NCBI GenBank assembly: GCA_024234675.1
Contig: JACKNU010000002.1
Location: 124,001 to 188,000, forward strand
DNA: 64,000 nt
From: Pseudomonadales bacterium
GTDB taxonomy: Bacteria; Pseudomonadota; Gammaproteobacteria; Pseudomonadales; Halieaceae
Reading direction: 5' to 3'
This document shows positions 34,977-44,449 of this stretch, one piece after another. The position numbers and the translations under genes were made by a program. Under the pieces are notes generated by a model. That model had not been told where the DNA came from and did no database searches. It saw only the letters and a list, made by a program, of their open reading frames with translations. Every line of letters begins with the position of its first letter. Positions within the stretch are counted from its first letter, which is position 1.

Positions 34977-36752
34977 TCAGGCGTCCAGCAGCGGGGCGAC
35001 GCGCATTACTTCCTCTATCGTGGTCTCGCCCGCCGCCACCCGGCTGGCGCCGCTCAGCCGCAGGGTGTGCATGCCCTCGCTCACGGCCACCTCGCGAATG
35101 GCCGCGGTCTCCATATGGGCGGTGATCTGTCCCTGTACCGCGGGGCTATTGACCAGCACCTCATAGATGCCCTGGCGGCCGACGTAACCGGTATCGCGAC
35201 AGGCCTTGCAGCCCACGGGCCGAGCCACCTGTGGGGGCGGCTCCACCTGCCAGGGATGGGTCAGCTGCTGCCAGGCATCGAGGTCCAGCTCGCCGAAAGC
35301 CTTGCAGGCCGGGCACAGGATACGTACCAGGCGCTGTGACATCACCCCGCGCACGGTCGCCTTGATCAGGTAGGCAGGCACCCCCAACTCCAGCAGGCGC
35401 GAGATCGAGGAGGGCGAGTCATTGGTGTGCAGGGTGGACAGCACCAGGTGGCCGGTCAGGGCCGCCTGCACCGCCATGTTGGCGGTCTCCAGGTCGCGGA
35501 TTTCCCCCACCATGATGATGTCGGGATCCTGGCGCATCAGGGCCCGCACGCCAGATGAAAAATCCAGGTTGATGCCGTGGTTGACCTGCATCTGGTTGAA
35601 CGCCCCCTCCACCATCTCGATGGGGTCCTCGATGGTGCAGACGTTCACTTCCGGGGTGGCCAGCTGGCGCAACGTGGAATAAAGCGTGGTGGTCTTGCCG
35701 GAGCCAGTGGGGCCGGTGACCAGCACAATGCCGTTGCCCTGGCTGGTCATGCGGTGCCAGCGCCTGAGATCCTCGTCCGCCAGGCCCAGCTGCTCAAAGG
35801 TCTTCTGCAGCACATCCGGATCGAATATGCGCATCACCAGCTTTTCGCCAAAAGCGGTGGGCAGCGTGGCCAACCGCAACTCCACCTCGTTGCCCTCCGG
35901 TGAGCGGGTTTTCAGGCGGCCGTCCTGGGGCCGGCGCTTCTCGGCCACGTCCATGCGACCGAGTATCTTGATACGACTGGTCACCGCCGCACAGACCTGC
36001 TGCGGCAGTTCATAGACGCTGTGCAGCACCCCGTCGATACGAAAGCGCACCTTGCCCACCTCGCGCCGGGGTTCGATATGGATGTCGCTGGCGCGCTGCT
36101 CGAAAGCGTACTGCAGCAGCCAGTCGACGATATTGACGATGTGCTGGTCGTTGGCATCGGGCTCTTTCATGGAGCCCAGTTCCAGCATTTGCTCGAGATT
36201 GGTCACCCCGATCCCGCTGTCGGATCGCTCACCGCCCCGGGCGCCGCGCACCGAACCCGCCATGGTGTAGAACTCGGCCGTGTGGCGGGCGATCGCCCGG
36301 GGGTCGGTGAGCACCCGCCGCACGCGCTTGCGCAGCACATGCTCGAGGTTGCTTTCCCAGCTGCTCACAAAGGGCTCGCCGCTGGCGACAACCACTTCCT
36401 CGGCACTGACCTCCACCGCCAGAATCCGGTGGCGCTCCGCGAAAGCCCGGGACATGACCTCTGCGATCGCAGTCACGTTTATCTTCAGAGGGTCGATCTG
36501 GTAAACCGGCTGCTCCACCCTGGCGCCCAGCCATGCCAGCAGGCCATCCATATCCAGCATTCTGCCGGGGCTGGCCGCGTCCTCGATTTTCTGCTCCGCC
36601 AGGTACACCAGCGGGTGCACCTTGACGGCCTGCGCCGCCATCACGCGGGCCAAGTCCCGGTCGGAGAGCCGGCCCTCGGAGTGAAGATCCCGTGCCAGGG
36701 TGGACAGGCTGAGGCGGTGTTCCATCAACTGCTCGCCAAAATTCGTAGCCAT
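34977..36752 (-). CDS. GspE/PilB-family secretion ATPase, orphan
   Basis: A 591-residue type II secretion/type IV pilus-type ATPase. An N-terminal MshEN/T2SSE_N-like region (about 20-160) is followed by the ATPase: Walker A GPTGSGKTTT (347-356), Asp box IEDPIEM, Walker B DIIMVGE (411-417), His box LHTNDSP. A zinc tetracysteine site is formed by CPAC (480-483) and CKAC (515-518), as in GspE/PilB. No other secretion or pilus gene is near. A similar orphan ATPase occurs in pseudomonads beside DUF47/PiT genes, as far as I recall. It may serve a system encoded elsewhere. Confidence 0.87.
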   Translation of the reverse strand: MATNFGEQLMEHRLSLSTLARDLHSEGRLSDRDLARVMAAQAVKVHPLVYLAEQKIEDAASPGRMLDMDGLLAWLGARVEQPVYQIDPLKINVTAIAEVMSRAFAERHRILAVEVSAEEVVVASGEPFVSSWESNLEHVLRKRVRRVLTDPRAIARHTAEFYTMAGSVRGARGGERSDSGIGVTNLEQMLELGSMKEPDANDQHIVNIVDWLLQYAFEQRASDIHIEPRREVGKVRFRIDGVLHSVYELPQQVCAAVTSRIKILGRMDVAEKRRPQDGRLKTRSPEGNEVELRLATLPTAFGEKLVMRIFDPDVLQKTFEQLGLADEDLRRWHRMTSQGNGIVLVTGPTGSGKTTTLYSTLRQLATPEVNVCTIEDPIEMVEGAFNQMQVNHGINLDFSSGVRALMRQDPDIIMVGEIRDLETANMAVQAALTGHLVLSTLHTNDSPSSISRLLELGVPAYLIKATVRGVMSQRLVRILCPACKAFGELDLDAWQQLTHPWQVEPPPQVARPVGCKACRDTGYVGRQGIYEVLVNSPAVQGQITAHMETAAIREVAVSEGMHTLRLSGASRVAAGETTIEEVMRVAPLLDA

Positions 36753-36952
36753 CGCTCAGATCTTGCCCCCGGACTTCCCTTTGAAATCATGCTACCACAG
36801 CGGGGGCCCGGGGCCCGCCTTGATTTCGGTCATTCCCGGTCCCCGCCGGCTGTGTAAATATTATTACCGTTTTATGACAAGGCACCGTGTTACCCATACA
36901 CTGTGCACCCATTCACAGGGCTCGCTTCGCCGGCAATTCAGGGAGCACAACT

Positions 36953-37633
36953 ATGGCAGGATCAAACCTCCTGGGCAGTTTATTCGGGCGCTCGCCCATA
37001 GGCCCCATTCAGGAACACATGCAGGTGGCGTCACAGGCCGCCCAGCTGCTGCCGGAACTGTTCCAGGCCGCTGCGGCCCAGGACTGGGCCGGCTGCGCGG
37101 CGCTGCTCAAGGAGATCGCCAAGACGGAGCGGGCCGCCGACAAGCTCAAGCGCTCGGTGCGACGCCACCTGCCCAAAAGCCTGTTCCTGCCGGTGCCCCG
37201 CTCGGACCTGCTGGAGTTGGTGAGCATTCAGGACAAGGTGGCCAATACTGCCAGGGACATCGCCGTGCTGGTGGTGGACCGCAACATGTGCTTTCCCGAC
37301 AGCCTGCAGGCAGACCTGCAGGACTTTGTGATCGCCTGCACCGACACCGTAAACCAGGCGCTGAGTGCCATCCAGGAACTGGATGAGCTGTTGGAAGTCG
37401 GCTTCACCGGTCTCGAGGTCAAGCGAGTGGAGGCCATGCTCAAGGACCTGGACAAGATGGAGCGCCAGACCGACAGGATGGCGGTCACCCTGCGCGGCAA
37501 GCTGTTCAAGCTTGAGAGCGAACTACCCCCGGTGGATGTCATGTTCTACTACCGGGTGATGTTCCTGCTGGGCACCCTGGCGGACGAAGCCGAAACCGTG
37601 GGCGACCGCCTGCAGATCCTTATGGCGAAATAA
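36953..37633 (+). CDS. DUF47 (PhoU-like) protein
   Basis: A 226-residue all-helical PhoU-like protein of the TIGR00153/DUF47 family, recognised by LKEIAKTERAADKLKRSVRR, DLLELVSIQDKVANTARDI and LEVGFTGLEVKRV. The start at 36953 follows a GGGAG SD. DUF47 proteins regulate or assemble with PiT phosphate transporters; the PiT gene follows 12 bases downstream. The 200-base upstream gap has no clear Pho box by eye. Confidence 0.9.
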   Translation: MAGSNLLGSLFGRSPIGPIQEHMQVASQAAQLLPELFQAAAAQDWAGCAALLKEIAKTERAADKLKRSVRRHLPKSLFLPVPRSDLLELVSIQDKVANTARDIAVLVVDRNMCFPDSLQADLQDFVIACTDTVNQALSAIQELDELLEVGFTGLEVKRVEAMLKDLDKMERQTDRMAVTLRGKLFKLESELPPVDVMFYYRVMFLLGTLADEAETVGDRLQILMAK

Positions 37634-37645
37634 CAGGAGCGCACC

Positions 37646-38926
37646 GTGGAGATCATCGCCCAGTATGGCACCGTATTTCTCGTTCTCGCCTGCATGTTCG
37701 GCTTTTTCATGGCCTGGGGCATAGGCGCCAACGACGTCGCCAATGCCATGGGGACCTCCGTGGGTTCCCGCGCGCTGACCATCAAACAGGCGATTCTGGT
37801 CGCCATGGTGTTCGAATTCCTGGGCGCCTACCTGGCGGGGGGTGAGGTGACCGCCACCATCCGCAAGGGCATTATCGACGCCGAGGTCATGCAGGGCCAT
37901 CCGGAGCTCATGGTCTACGGCATGCTCTCGGCCCTGCTGGCGGCGGGCACCTGGCTGCTGATCGCCAGCGTGCAGGGCTGGCCGGTCTCGACCACCCACT
38001 CGATCGTGGGCGCCATCGTGGGCTTCGCCGCGGTGGGCATATCGGTGGACGCCATCCACTGGGACAAGGTGGGCAGTATCGTCGCCAGCTGGGTGGTGTC
38101 GCCGGTCATGGCGGGCACCATTTCCTACGGCCTGTTCATGAGCGTGAAGGTGCTGATCCTGGACACCGAGAACCCCTTCCAGCGGGCCAAGCGCTTCATA
38201 CCGATCTACATGTGGCTGGTGGGCTTCATGATCTCCATGGTCACCCTGCTCAAGGGCCTCAAGCATGTGGGCCTGGACCTGGACCTGGGCCTGGGCAGCG
38301 CCTTCGCCAACGCCATTCCCCTGTCCGCCGCAATCGGCCTGCTGGTCGCGGGAGCCGGCTCACTGATGTTGCGGGGCATCAAGGAAATACCCGATGAACG
38401 CAACCGCTTCGGCAGCGTGGAGCGGGTGTTCGCCGTACTCATGGTATTCACCGCCTGCTCCATGGCGTTCGCCCACGGCTCCAACGATGTGGCCAATGCG
38501 GTGGGGCCGCTGGCGGCGGTTGTCGGCACGGTCCAGTCCGGTGGCATGATCGCCGCGAAGTCCGCCATGCCCTGGTGGATATTACTGGTGGGCGCGATGG
38601 GAATCGTTGTAGGCCTTGCCACTTACGGTTGGCGAGTAATCACTACCATCGGCCGTAAGATCACCGAGCTGACCCCCAGCCGGGGCTTCGCGGCTGAGCT
38701 CGGAGCGGCGGGCACCGTGGTAATCGCCTCCGCCACCGGCCTGCCGATATCCACTACCCACACCCTGGTGGGGGCGGTGCTGGGGGTGGGCTTCGCCCGC
38801 GGCATCGGCGCCCTCAACCTGCGCACCATCGGCGCCATCTTCCTCTCCTGGTTGATCACCCTGCCCGCCGGGGCCGGCCTCGCCATCATTTTCTTTTTCG
38901 TCTTCAAGGGAATTTTCGGAGCCTGA
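37646..38926 (+). CDS. pit: low-affinity inorganic phosphate transporter (PiT family)
   Basis: A 426-residue membrane protein with about ten transmembrane segments and the duplicated PiT signature: GIGANDVANAMGTSVGSRAL in the N-terminal half and AHGSNDVANAVGPLAAVV in the C-terminal half. STTHSIVG and STTHTLVG form the second repeated motif. It imports phosphate, as a metal complex, with protons or sodium. It is cotranscribed with the DUF47 gene. Confidence 0.94.
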   Translation: MEIIAQYGTVFLVLACMFGFFMAWGIGANDVANAMGTSVGSRALTIKQAILVAMVFEFLGAYLAGGEVTATIRKGIIDAEVMQGHPELMVYGMLSALLAAGTWLLIASVQGWPVSTTHSIVGAIVGFAAVGISVDAIHWDKVGSIVASWVVSPVMAGTISYGLFMSVKVLILDTENPFQRAKRFIPIYMWLVGFMISMVTLLKGLKHVGLDLDLGLGSAFANAIPLSAAIGLLVAGAGSLMLRGIKEIPDERNRFGSVERVFAVLMVFTACSMAFAHGSNDVANAVGPLAAVVGTVQSGGMIAAKSAMPWWILLVGAMGIVVGLATYGWRVITTIGRKITELTPSRGFAAELGAAGTVVIASATGLPISTTHTLVGAVLGVGFARGIGALNLRTIGAIFLSWLITLPAGAGLAIIFFFVFKGIFGA

Positions 38927-39025
38927 ACAGCGCGCCGCCCGGCAATCGCTTGGCGGCGGGTCCGGGCTTGACTACACTAGGGTACGCTAGGTTCGCTGGC
39001 GCCCGGCCACCCCCTGGATTCCCCC

Positions 39026-40177
39026 ATGCCCGATATTGACAGACTGGTCATCGAACAACTGCGGCAACTGGTGTCGACACCTTCCGTGAGCTCCCCAGAC
39101 CCGTTGTGGGACCAGGGCAACCGCGCGGTCATCGACCTGCTGGCCGGCTGGCTGGGCGATATGGGTTTTCGCACCGAGATCCAGGCGGTTTCCGCAGACG
39201 GTTCCAAAGCCAACCTGGTCGCGACCCTGGGGAGTGGGCCCGGCGGCCTGGTGCTGGCAGGCCACACCGACACCGTGCCCTTTGACGAGGGCCGCTGGCA
39301 GAGCGACCCCCTGACCCTCACCGAACGCGACCACCGCCTGTACGGCCTGGGCAGCACGGATATGAAGGGCTTCTTCCCCCTGGCCCTGGCCGCCGCAGGG
39401 ACCTTTCTGGACACCCCCCTGAAGCAGCCGCTGATCCTGCTGGCCACCGCCGACGAGGAGAGTTCCATGGACGGCGCCCGCGCCCTGGTGACCGCGGGCT
39501 ACCCGAAGGCCCGGGCCGCCATAATCGGTGAGCCGACCTCGCTGGTGCCGGTGCGCATGCACAAGGGCATTATGATGGAAGCCGTGCGCGTGACCGGCCG
39601 CGCCGGGCACTCCTCCAACCCCGCGCTGGGCAACAGTGCGCTGGATGGCATGCACGCCGTGATGGGCGACCTGATGAACTACCGCCGGCAACTGCAGCAG
39701 CAATACCATCACGACCTGTTCGAGGTGGCCTGGCCCACCCTCAACCTGGGTTGCCTGCACGGGGGGGACAGCCCCAACCGCATCTGCGGCCAGGCCGAGC
39801 TGCACTTCGACCTGCGCATGATACCCGGTGGGGACAACGCCACCGTGCGCGGGGAGATCGAGCTCAGGATGGCGCAGATCGCCCGACAGCACGGCCTGGA
39901 TATACAGCTGCGCTCCCTGAACGTGGACGTGGCCCCCTATGAACAGAGTGCCGACAGTGACCTGGTGCGCCTGGCGGAGCGGCTTACCGGGCACCGCGCC
40001 GAGGCGGTGGCTTTTGCCACCGAGGCGCCCTTCATGCAGCAACTGGGCATGGAGGCCATTGTCATGGGGCCCGGCTCCATAGACCGGGCTCACCAGCCCG
40101 ACGAATACCTGGAGTTGGAGCAGATCCGGCCCTGCATCGCGCTGCTGCAGCAGTGCATTCGCCACTACTGCCTCTAG
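39026..40177 (+). CDS. argE: acetylornithine deacetylase
   Basis: A 383-residue M20 metallo-hydrolase. Metal-site motifs are LAGHTDTVPFD, YGLGSTDMKGF and ATADEESSMDGA (catalytic Glu pair), IGEPTSL, and a C-terminal His in RAHQPDEYL. Length and substrate-loop sequences fit ArgE (arginine synthesis, N-acetylornithine to ornithine). argA, the first enzyme of the pathway, follows on the same strand; the two often sit together in pseudomonads. Confidence 0.93.
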   Translation: MPDIDRLVIEQLRQLVSTPSVSSPDPLWDQGNRAVIDLLAGWLGDMGFRTEIQAVSADGSKANLVATLGSGPGGLVLAGHTDTVPFDEGRWQSDPLTLTERDHRLYGLGSTDMKGFFPLALAAAGTFLDTPLKQPLILLATADEESSMDGARALVTAGYPKARAAIIGEPTSLVPVRMHKGIMMEAVRVTGRAGHSSNPALGNSALDGMHAVMGDLMNYRRQLQQQYHHDLFEVAWPTLNLGCLHGGDSPNRICGQAELHFDLRMIPGGDNATVRGEIELRMAQIARQHGLDIQLRSLNVDVAPYEQSADSDLVRLAERLTGHRAEAVAFATEAPFMQQLGMEAIVMGPGSIDRAHQPDEYLELEQIRPCIALLQQCIRHYCL

Positions 40178-40256
40178 GGGCCGCTCCTCCCTGTGCAATA
40201 TTGCCATTAGGTTATCGGCTCGGCTTTAGGTACCCTTGATAACTTTCTATTTTTCA

Positions 40257-40277
40257 ATGGCTTGGACCAAGCAGTGA
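40257..40277 (+). other. possible six-codon upstream ORF overlapping argA
   Basis: ATG (40257) plus five codons and TGA (40275-40277). The TGA overlaps the candidate argA GTG start as GTGA, the geometry of translational coupling. No SD is seen before it. It may be chance. Confidence 0.25.
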
Positions 40278-41578
40278 CAACGCCCGGCAGGAACAATATT
40301 CGCTGGCTGAGGAATACCGCACCCTACATCAATGCGCACCGGGGTAAGACCTTCGTGCTGATGCTGGGGGGCGAGGTAGCCCAGCACGAAAACTTTGCCA
40401 GCATATTCCACGACATCGCCCTGCTCAGCAGCCTGGGGGTGCGGCTGGTGCTGGTGCACGGCTCCCGGCCACAGATCGCCCAGCGCCTGGAACAGGCGGG
40501 ACTGGAATCCGTGTTCCACGACGGCATGCGGATTACCGATACCGCGGTCCTGGAGCACGTCAAGGACGCGGCCGGTTCGCTACGAACCCAGATCGAGGCC
40601 CTGCTGTCCATGGGCCTGCCCAATTCACCCATGCAGGGCTCCAGGCTGCGGGTTTGCTCCGGCAATTTCGTCACGGCCAGACCCATAGGCGTCGTGAACG
40701 GCGTGGATTTCCACCACACCGGCAGGGTGCGCCGCATCGATACCCCCGGCATCCGGCGGCAACTGGAGGATGGCTCCATCGTCCTGCTGTCGCCCCTGGG
40801 CTACTCGCCCACGGGGGAGATCTTCAGCCTGGCCCTGGAAGATATCGCCGTGCAGTGCGCCGCGGCCATCGGCGCCGACAAGCTGATCATGTTCACCGAG
40901 CGCGAGGGTATCACCAGCGCCGCGGGGGAACTGCTGCGCCAGTGCGTGGTTGGGGACATCCGCGGGCTGGAGCTCGCCGATGCCAACCAGGCCACCCTCC
41001 TCAACGCCGCCAGGCAGGCCTGCCTTGCCGGCGTACCGCGCTGCCATATCATCGGCTACGGCAACGACTGCGCCCTGCTGGAGGAACTGTTCACCCACGA
41101 CGGCAGCGGCACCCTGGTCGCCAATGACGATTACGAACGCGCCCGGGAAGCCACCATCGATGATGTCGGCGGCATCCTGGAGCTGATCGAACCACTGGAA
41201 CAGCAGGGGGTGCTGCTGAAACGTTCGCGGGAGCTGCTGGAAACAGAGATCAAGCAGTTCCGCCTGCTGGAGCGAGACGGTCGTATTATCGCCTGCGCCG
41301 CCCTGTACCCCTTCCCGGAGGAAGGCTGCGGCGAGATCGCCTGCATCGTGTCCCACCCGGATTACCGCGGCGGCCGGCGCGGCCAACGCCTGCTGCACGA
41401 ACTGCAACAGGAGGCCAGGCGCCAGGGCCTCGACAGGGTGTTCGTGCTGACCACCCAGACCGCCCACTGGTTCCTGGAACAGGGCTTCATCGAGAGCCCG
41501 CGGGACGCCCTGCCCGACCGGAAACAGGCGCTGTACAACCTGCAGCGCAATTCCAAGGTGTTCTTCAAATCGCTCTAG
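40274..41578 (+). CDS. argA: N-acetylglutamate synthase
   Basis: About 434 residues, the classical ArgA layout: an N-terminal amino-acid-kinase-like domain (LRNTAPYINAHRGKTFVLML, LVLVHGSRPQIAQRL) that binds arginine for feedback control, and a C-terminal GNAT domain (GEIACIVSHPDYRGGRRGQRL with the acetyl-CoA loop). It starts arginine synthesis from glutamate. Two starts are possible, TTG 40262 and GTG 40274; neither has a clear SD, and GTG is chosen for the shorter leader. Confidence 0.94.
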   Translation: MTTPGRNNIRWLRNTAPYINAHRGKTFVLMLGGEVAQHENFASIFHDIALLSSLGVRLVLVHGSRPQIAQRLEQAGLESVFHDGMRITDTAVLEHVKDAAGSLRTQIEALLSMGLPNSPMQGSRLRVCSGNFVTARPIGVVNGVDFHHTGRVRRIDTPGIRRQLEDGSIVLLSPLGYSPTGEIFSLALEDIAVQCAAAIGADKLIMFTEREGITSAAGELLRQCVVGDIRGLELADANQATLLNAARQACLAGVPRCHIIGYGNDCALLEELFTHDGSGTLVANDDYERAREATIDDVGGILELIEPLEQQGVLLKRSRELLETEIKQFRLLERDGRIIACAALYPFPEEGCGEIACIVSHPDYRGGRRGQRLLHELQQEARRQGLDRVFVLTTQTAHWFLEQGFIESPRDALPDRKQALYNLQRNSKVFFKSL

Positions 41579-41615
41579 GGCCTGTTCACACTAACCGGGA
41601 TGGCCCTGGCGTGAA

Positions 41616-41634
41616 GACCGGCTGCGCAGCGGTC
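41616..41634. terminator. GC-rich hairpin after argA
   Basis: GACCG and CGGTC flank a self-complementary CTGCGCAG in the 136-base gap between argA and ilvD. No T-run follows, so termination is uncertain. Confidence 0.3.
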
Positions 41635-41663
41635 AATTGCGGCGTTAAAGTTCGGCGGTTTTT

Positions 41664-41672
41664 TGCTATGCT
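41664..41672 (+). promoter_or_regulatory. extended -10 element for ilvD
   Basis: TGCTATGCT resembles an extended -10 (TGn + TATGCT) 42 bases before the ilvD ATG, preceded by a T-run. No convincing -35. Confidence 0.4.
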
Positions 41673-41714
41673 CTGACCCCCTGTTTTTCCGCCGAGCGGA
41701 TACGGAAACCCGAC

Positions 41715-43547
41715 ATGCCAGATTATCGCTCCAAGACCTCTACGCACGGCCGCAATATGGCCGGCGCCCGCGCCCTGTGGCGCGCCACCGGGATGAAGGA
41801 TGACGACTTCCAGAAGCCCATCATCGCAGTGGTGAATTCCTTTACCCAGTTCGTGCCCGGCCACGTGCACCTGAAGGACCTGGGACAGCTGGTAGCGCGC
41901 GAGATCGAGGCGGCCGGCGGGGTGGCCAAGGAGTTCAATACCATCGCCGTGGACGACGGTATCGCCATGGGCCACGACGGCATGCTCTACAGCCTGCCGT
42001 CGCGGGACATCATCTCGGATTCGGTGGAGTACATGGTCAACGCCCACTGCGCCGATGCCATGGTCTGTATCTCCAACTGCGACAAGATCACCCCCGGCAT
42101 GCTGAACGCCGCCATGCGCCTGAACATCCCGGTGGTGTTCGTCTCCGGCGGCCCCATGGAGGCGGGCAAGACCAGATTATCCGAGCACAAGCTGGACCTG
42201 GTGGACGCCATGGTGATCGCCGTGGACGACAGCGCCAGCGATGAACAGGTGGCCGAGTACGAGCGCTCAGCCTGCCCCACCTGCGGCTCCTGTTCCGGCA
42301 TGTTCACCGCCAACTCCATGAATTGCCTGACCGAAGCGCTGGGCCTGAGCCTGCCGGGCAACGGCTCCACCCTGGCCACCCACGCCGACCGCGAACAGCT
42401 GTTTCGCCGCGCGGGCCGGCTGGTGGTGGAACTGTGCAAGCGCTACTACGAACAGGACGACGCCTCGGTGCTGCCGCGCAATATCGGCAGTTTCAAGGCA
42501 TTCGAGAACGCCATGTGCCTGGATATCGCCATGGGCGGCTCCACCAATACCATCCTGCACCTGCTGGCGGCAGCCCAGGAGGCCGAGCTGGATTTTACCC
42601 TGGCGGATATCGACCGGCTGTCCCGCAAGGTGCCGCAACTTTGCAAGGTCGCGCCCAACACACCCCTGTACCATATGGAGGACGTGCACCGGGCGGGGGG
42701 TATCATGGGCATCCTCGGCGAGCTGGATCGCGCCGGGCTGCTGCACACTGACTGCCCCACGGTACACAGCGCCACCATGGGAGAGGCGCTGGCTAAATGG
42801 GACATCATGCAAACCGATGACCCCGCGGTGCATAAATTCTACAGCGCCGGCCCGGCCGGCATTCCCACCCAGACCGCCTTCAGCCAGGACACCCGCTGGC
42901 CCAGCCTGGACAGGGACCGCCGGGGCGGCTGCATACGCGCCCTGGAGCATGCCTACTCCAGCGAGGGCGGGCTGGCCGTCCTGTTCGGCAATATCGCCGA
43001 GGATGGCTGCGTGGTGAAAACCTCCGGAGTGGACGAGAGCATCCTGGTATTCTCCGGCCCGGCGCACATTTGCGAGAGCCAGGAAGCGGCGGTGGACGAT
43101 ATCCTCAACGACCGGGTCAAGCCCGGTGATGTGGTGGTAATCCGCTACGAGGGACCGCGCGGCGGCCCCGGCATGCAGGAAATGCTCTATCCCACCAGCT
43201 ACCTGAAGTCCAGGGGGCTGGGCAAGGTCTGCGCCCTGCTTACCGACGGACGCTTTTCCGGCGGCACCTCGGGGCTGTCAATCGGCCACGCCTCGCCGGA
43301 AGCGGCTGCGGGGGGCGCCATAGCGCTTATCCGCCAGGGTGACAGGATCGACATAGATATTCCCCGGCGCAGCATCAACGTGGCACTGGACGCAGAGGAG
43401 CTGGATGCCCGGCGGCGGGCCATGGGCGACCAGTGGCACCCCGCCGCGCCGCGGCCGCGCAAGGTCAGTGCGGCCCTGAAGGTCTATGCAAAAATGGTCA
43501 CCAGCGCCGACAAGGGCGCCGTCAGGGACCTGTCGCTGCTGGATTGA
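41715..43547 (+). CDS. ilvD: dihydroxy-acid dehydratase
   Basis: At 610 residues it matches IlvD (about 610-620). Iron-sulfur cysteines are in CISNCDKITPGML and CPTCGSCSGMFTANSMNC; the active-site segments MGGSTNTILH and TDGRFSGGTSGLSIGH are intact. It makes the keto acid precursors of valine, leucine and isoleucine, upstream of IlvE and LeuA, which are also in this window. Monocistronic, with its own promoter-like region. Confidence 0.97.
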   Translation: MPDYRSKTSTHGRNMAGARALWRATGMKDDDFQKPIIAVVNSFTQFVPGHVHLKDLGQLVAREIEAAGGVAKEFNTIAVDDGIAMGHDGMLYSLPSRDIISDSVEYMVNAHCADAMVCISNCDKITPGMLNAAMRLNIPVVFVSGGPMEAGKTRLSEHKLDLVDAMVIAVDDSASDEQVAEYERSACPTCGSCSGMFTANSMNCLTEALGLSLPGNGSTLATHADREQLFRRAGRLVVELCKRYYEQDDASVLPRNIGSFKAFENAMCLDIAMGGSTNTILHLLAAAQEAELDFTLADIDRLSRKVPQLCKVAPNTPLYHMEDVHRAGGIMGILGELDRAGLLHTDCPTVHSATMGEALAKWDIMQTDDPAVHKFYSAGPAGIPTQTAFSQDTRWPSLDRDRRGGCIRALEHAYSSEGGLAVLFGNIAEDGCVVKTSGVDESILVFSGPAHICESQEAAVDDILNDRVKPGDVVVIRYEGPRGGPGMQEMLYPTSYLKSRGLGKVCALLTDGRFSGGTSGLSIGHASPEAAAGGAIALIRQGDRIDIDIPRRSINVALDAEELDARRRAMGDQWHPAAPRPRKVSAALKVYAKMVTSADKGAVRDLSLLD

Positions 43548-43559
43548 GGCCGGCGACAC

Positions 43560-44432
43560 TCAGGCTGCGCTGGCCCTGCCCTGCTCCATCAGGGTTTGCA
43601 GATCCTCCCGCAGGTCGCGCAGTTCGGCGCGCAGGCGCCGGTCCTGCTTTTCGCTGCGGCTGTCCAGGACCGCGGCGATGGCGCTGAAAATAACCTCCAG
43701 GTTGTGCTCGTAGGTGGCGTTGTACTGCTCGGAGACCGTCTCGTCCCGCAGGGCGATCGCCTCCCGCACCCGCTGCTGCCAACCCGGCTGGCGCTGCATC
43801 AGCACATCGAGTCGCTGCAACCAGGCGGCGCGCTCCTGCAGCCAGATCGAGTCTGACCGCCGCAATTCCAGGCTGGCGGCGCGCAGCCGTTCCCGCTGGG
43901 CGTCGTTGAGCCGGCCGAGATAGTCCTGCATGCTGTCCACCAGCGACTCGTAGCTGTCCTCGCGGTATTCGAGCTCGCTGCGCTCCAGGTATTCCTCCTC
44001 GTACTCTTCCTGCCGCTCGTTCAATTCCTCCAGAAACTCCTGCACCTGCTCGTCCGACAGGCTGGCGCCCAGCGCCAGCAGCCAGTCCAGCGATTTGTCC
44101 TGCAGTCGCAACCAGGCATCCTCTATCCCGGCGTAGATGCCGGCGACCTCAGCGGCAGACACCGGGCCATCGAGATCGGCCTCGACCTGTTCCAGCAGCG
44201 CCACATAACGGGGCAGCTCCTGCTGCCGGTGCCAGGCCAGGAAGGGCGCCAGCATCTCGTCCAGCTGCCGGTCCTGGGTGTTGTTGAGGTCGACATAATC
44301 ATCCAGGTACCAGGGCAGGATGCTGTCGAGGCGGTTGTATACGAACGTGGTGCTGCTGCAGGCTGCCAACAGGCACAACAGCATCGCCGCAAGCATTAAC
44401 CTGCCTCTGCTACCGATTCCACGATGTTCCAC
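43560..44432 (-). CDS. DUF6279-family lipoprotein
   Basis: A 290-residue predicted lipoprotein. The chosen GTG start at 44432 follows a strong GGAGGAGG SD and gives a signal sequence with the lipobox LLAAC; an ATG at 44396 is an alternative. The mature part begins SSTTFVYNRLDSILPWYLDDYVDL, the DUF6279 hallmark, and continues as charged helices (EELNERQEEYEEEYLE), probably coiled. Likely outer-membrane anchored and periplasmic; function unknown. It lies 17 bases after the GGDEF gene on the same strand. Confidence 0.85.
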   Translation of the reverse strand: MEHRGIGSRGRLMLAAMLLCLLAACSSTTFVYNRLDSILPWYLDDYVDLNNTQDRQLDEMLAPFLAWHRQQELPRYVALLEQVEADLDGPVSAAEVAGIYAGIEDAWLRLQDKSLDWLLALGASLSDEQVQEFLEELNERQEEYEEEYLERSELEYREDSYESLVDSMQDYLGRLNDAQRERLRAASLELRRSDSIWLQERAAWLQRLDVLMQRQPGWQQRVREAIALRDETVSEQYNATYEHNLEVIFSAIAAVLDSRSEKQDRRLRAELRDLREDLQTLMEQGRASAA

Positions 44433-44449
44433 TTGCCCTCCTCCCGCAC

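Noticed and set aside
33203..35125. 640-codon frame antisense to glnE
   Set aside because: GlnE is clearly the real gene; the antisense frame lacks family motifs and consists of Gln/His/Leu-rich filler.
36753..36952. Pho box before the DUF47/PiT genes
   Set aside because: TTATGACA-like pieces occur but no two spaced CTGTCAT-type direct repeats could be found.
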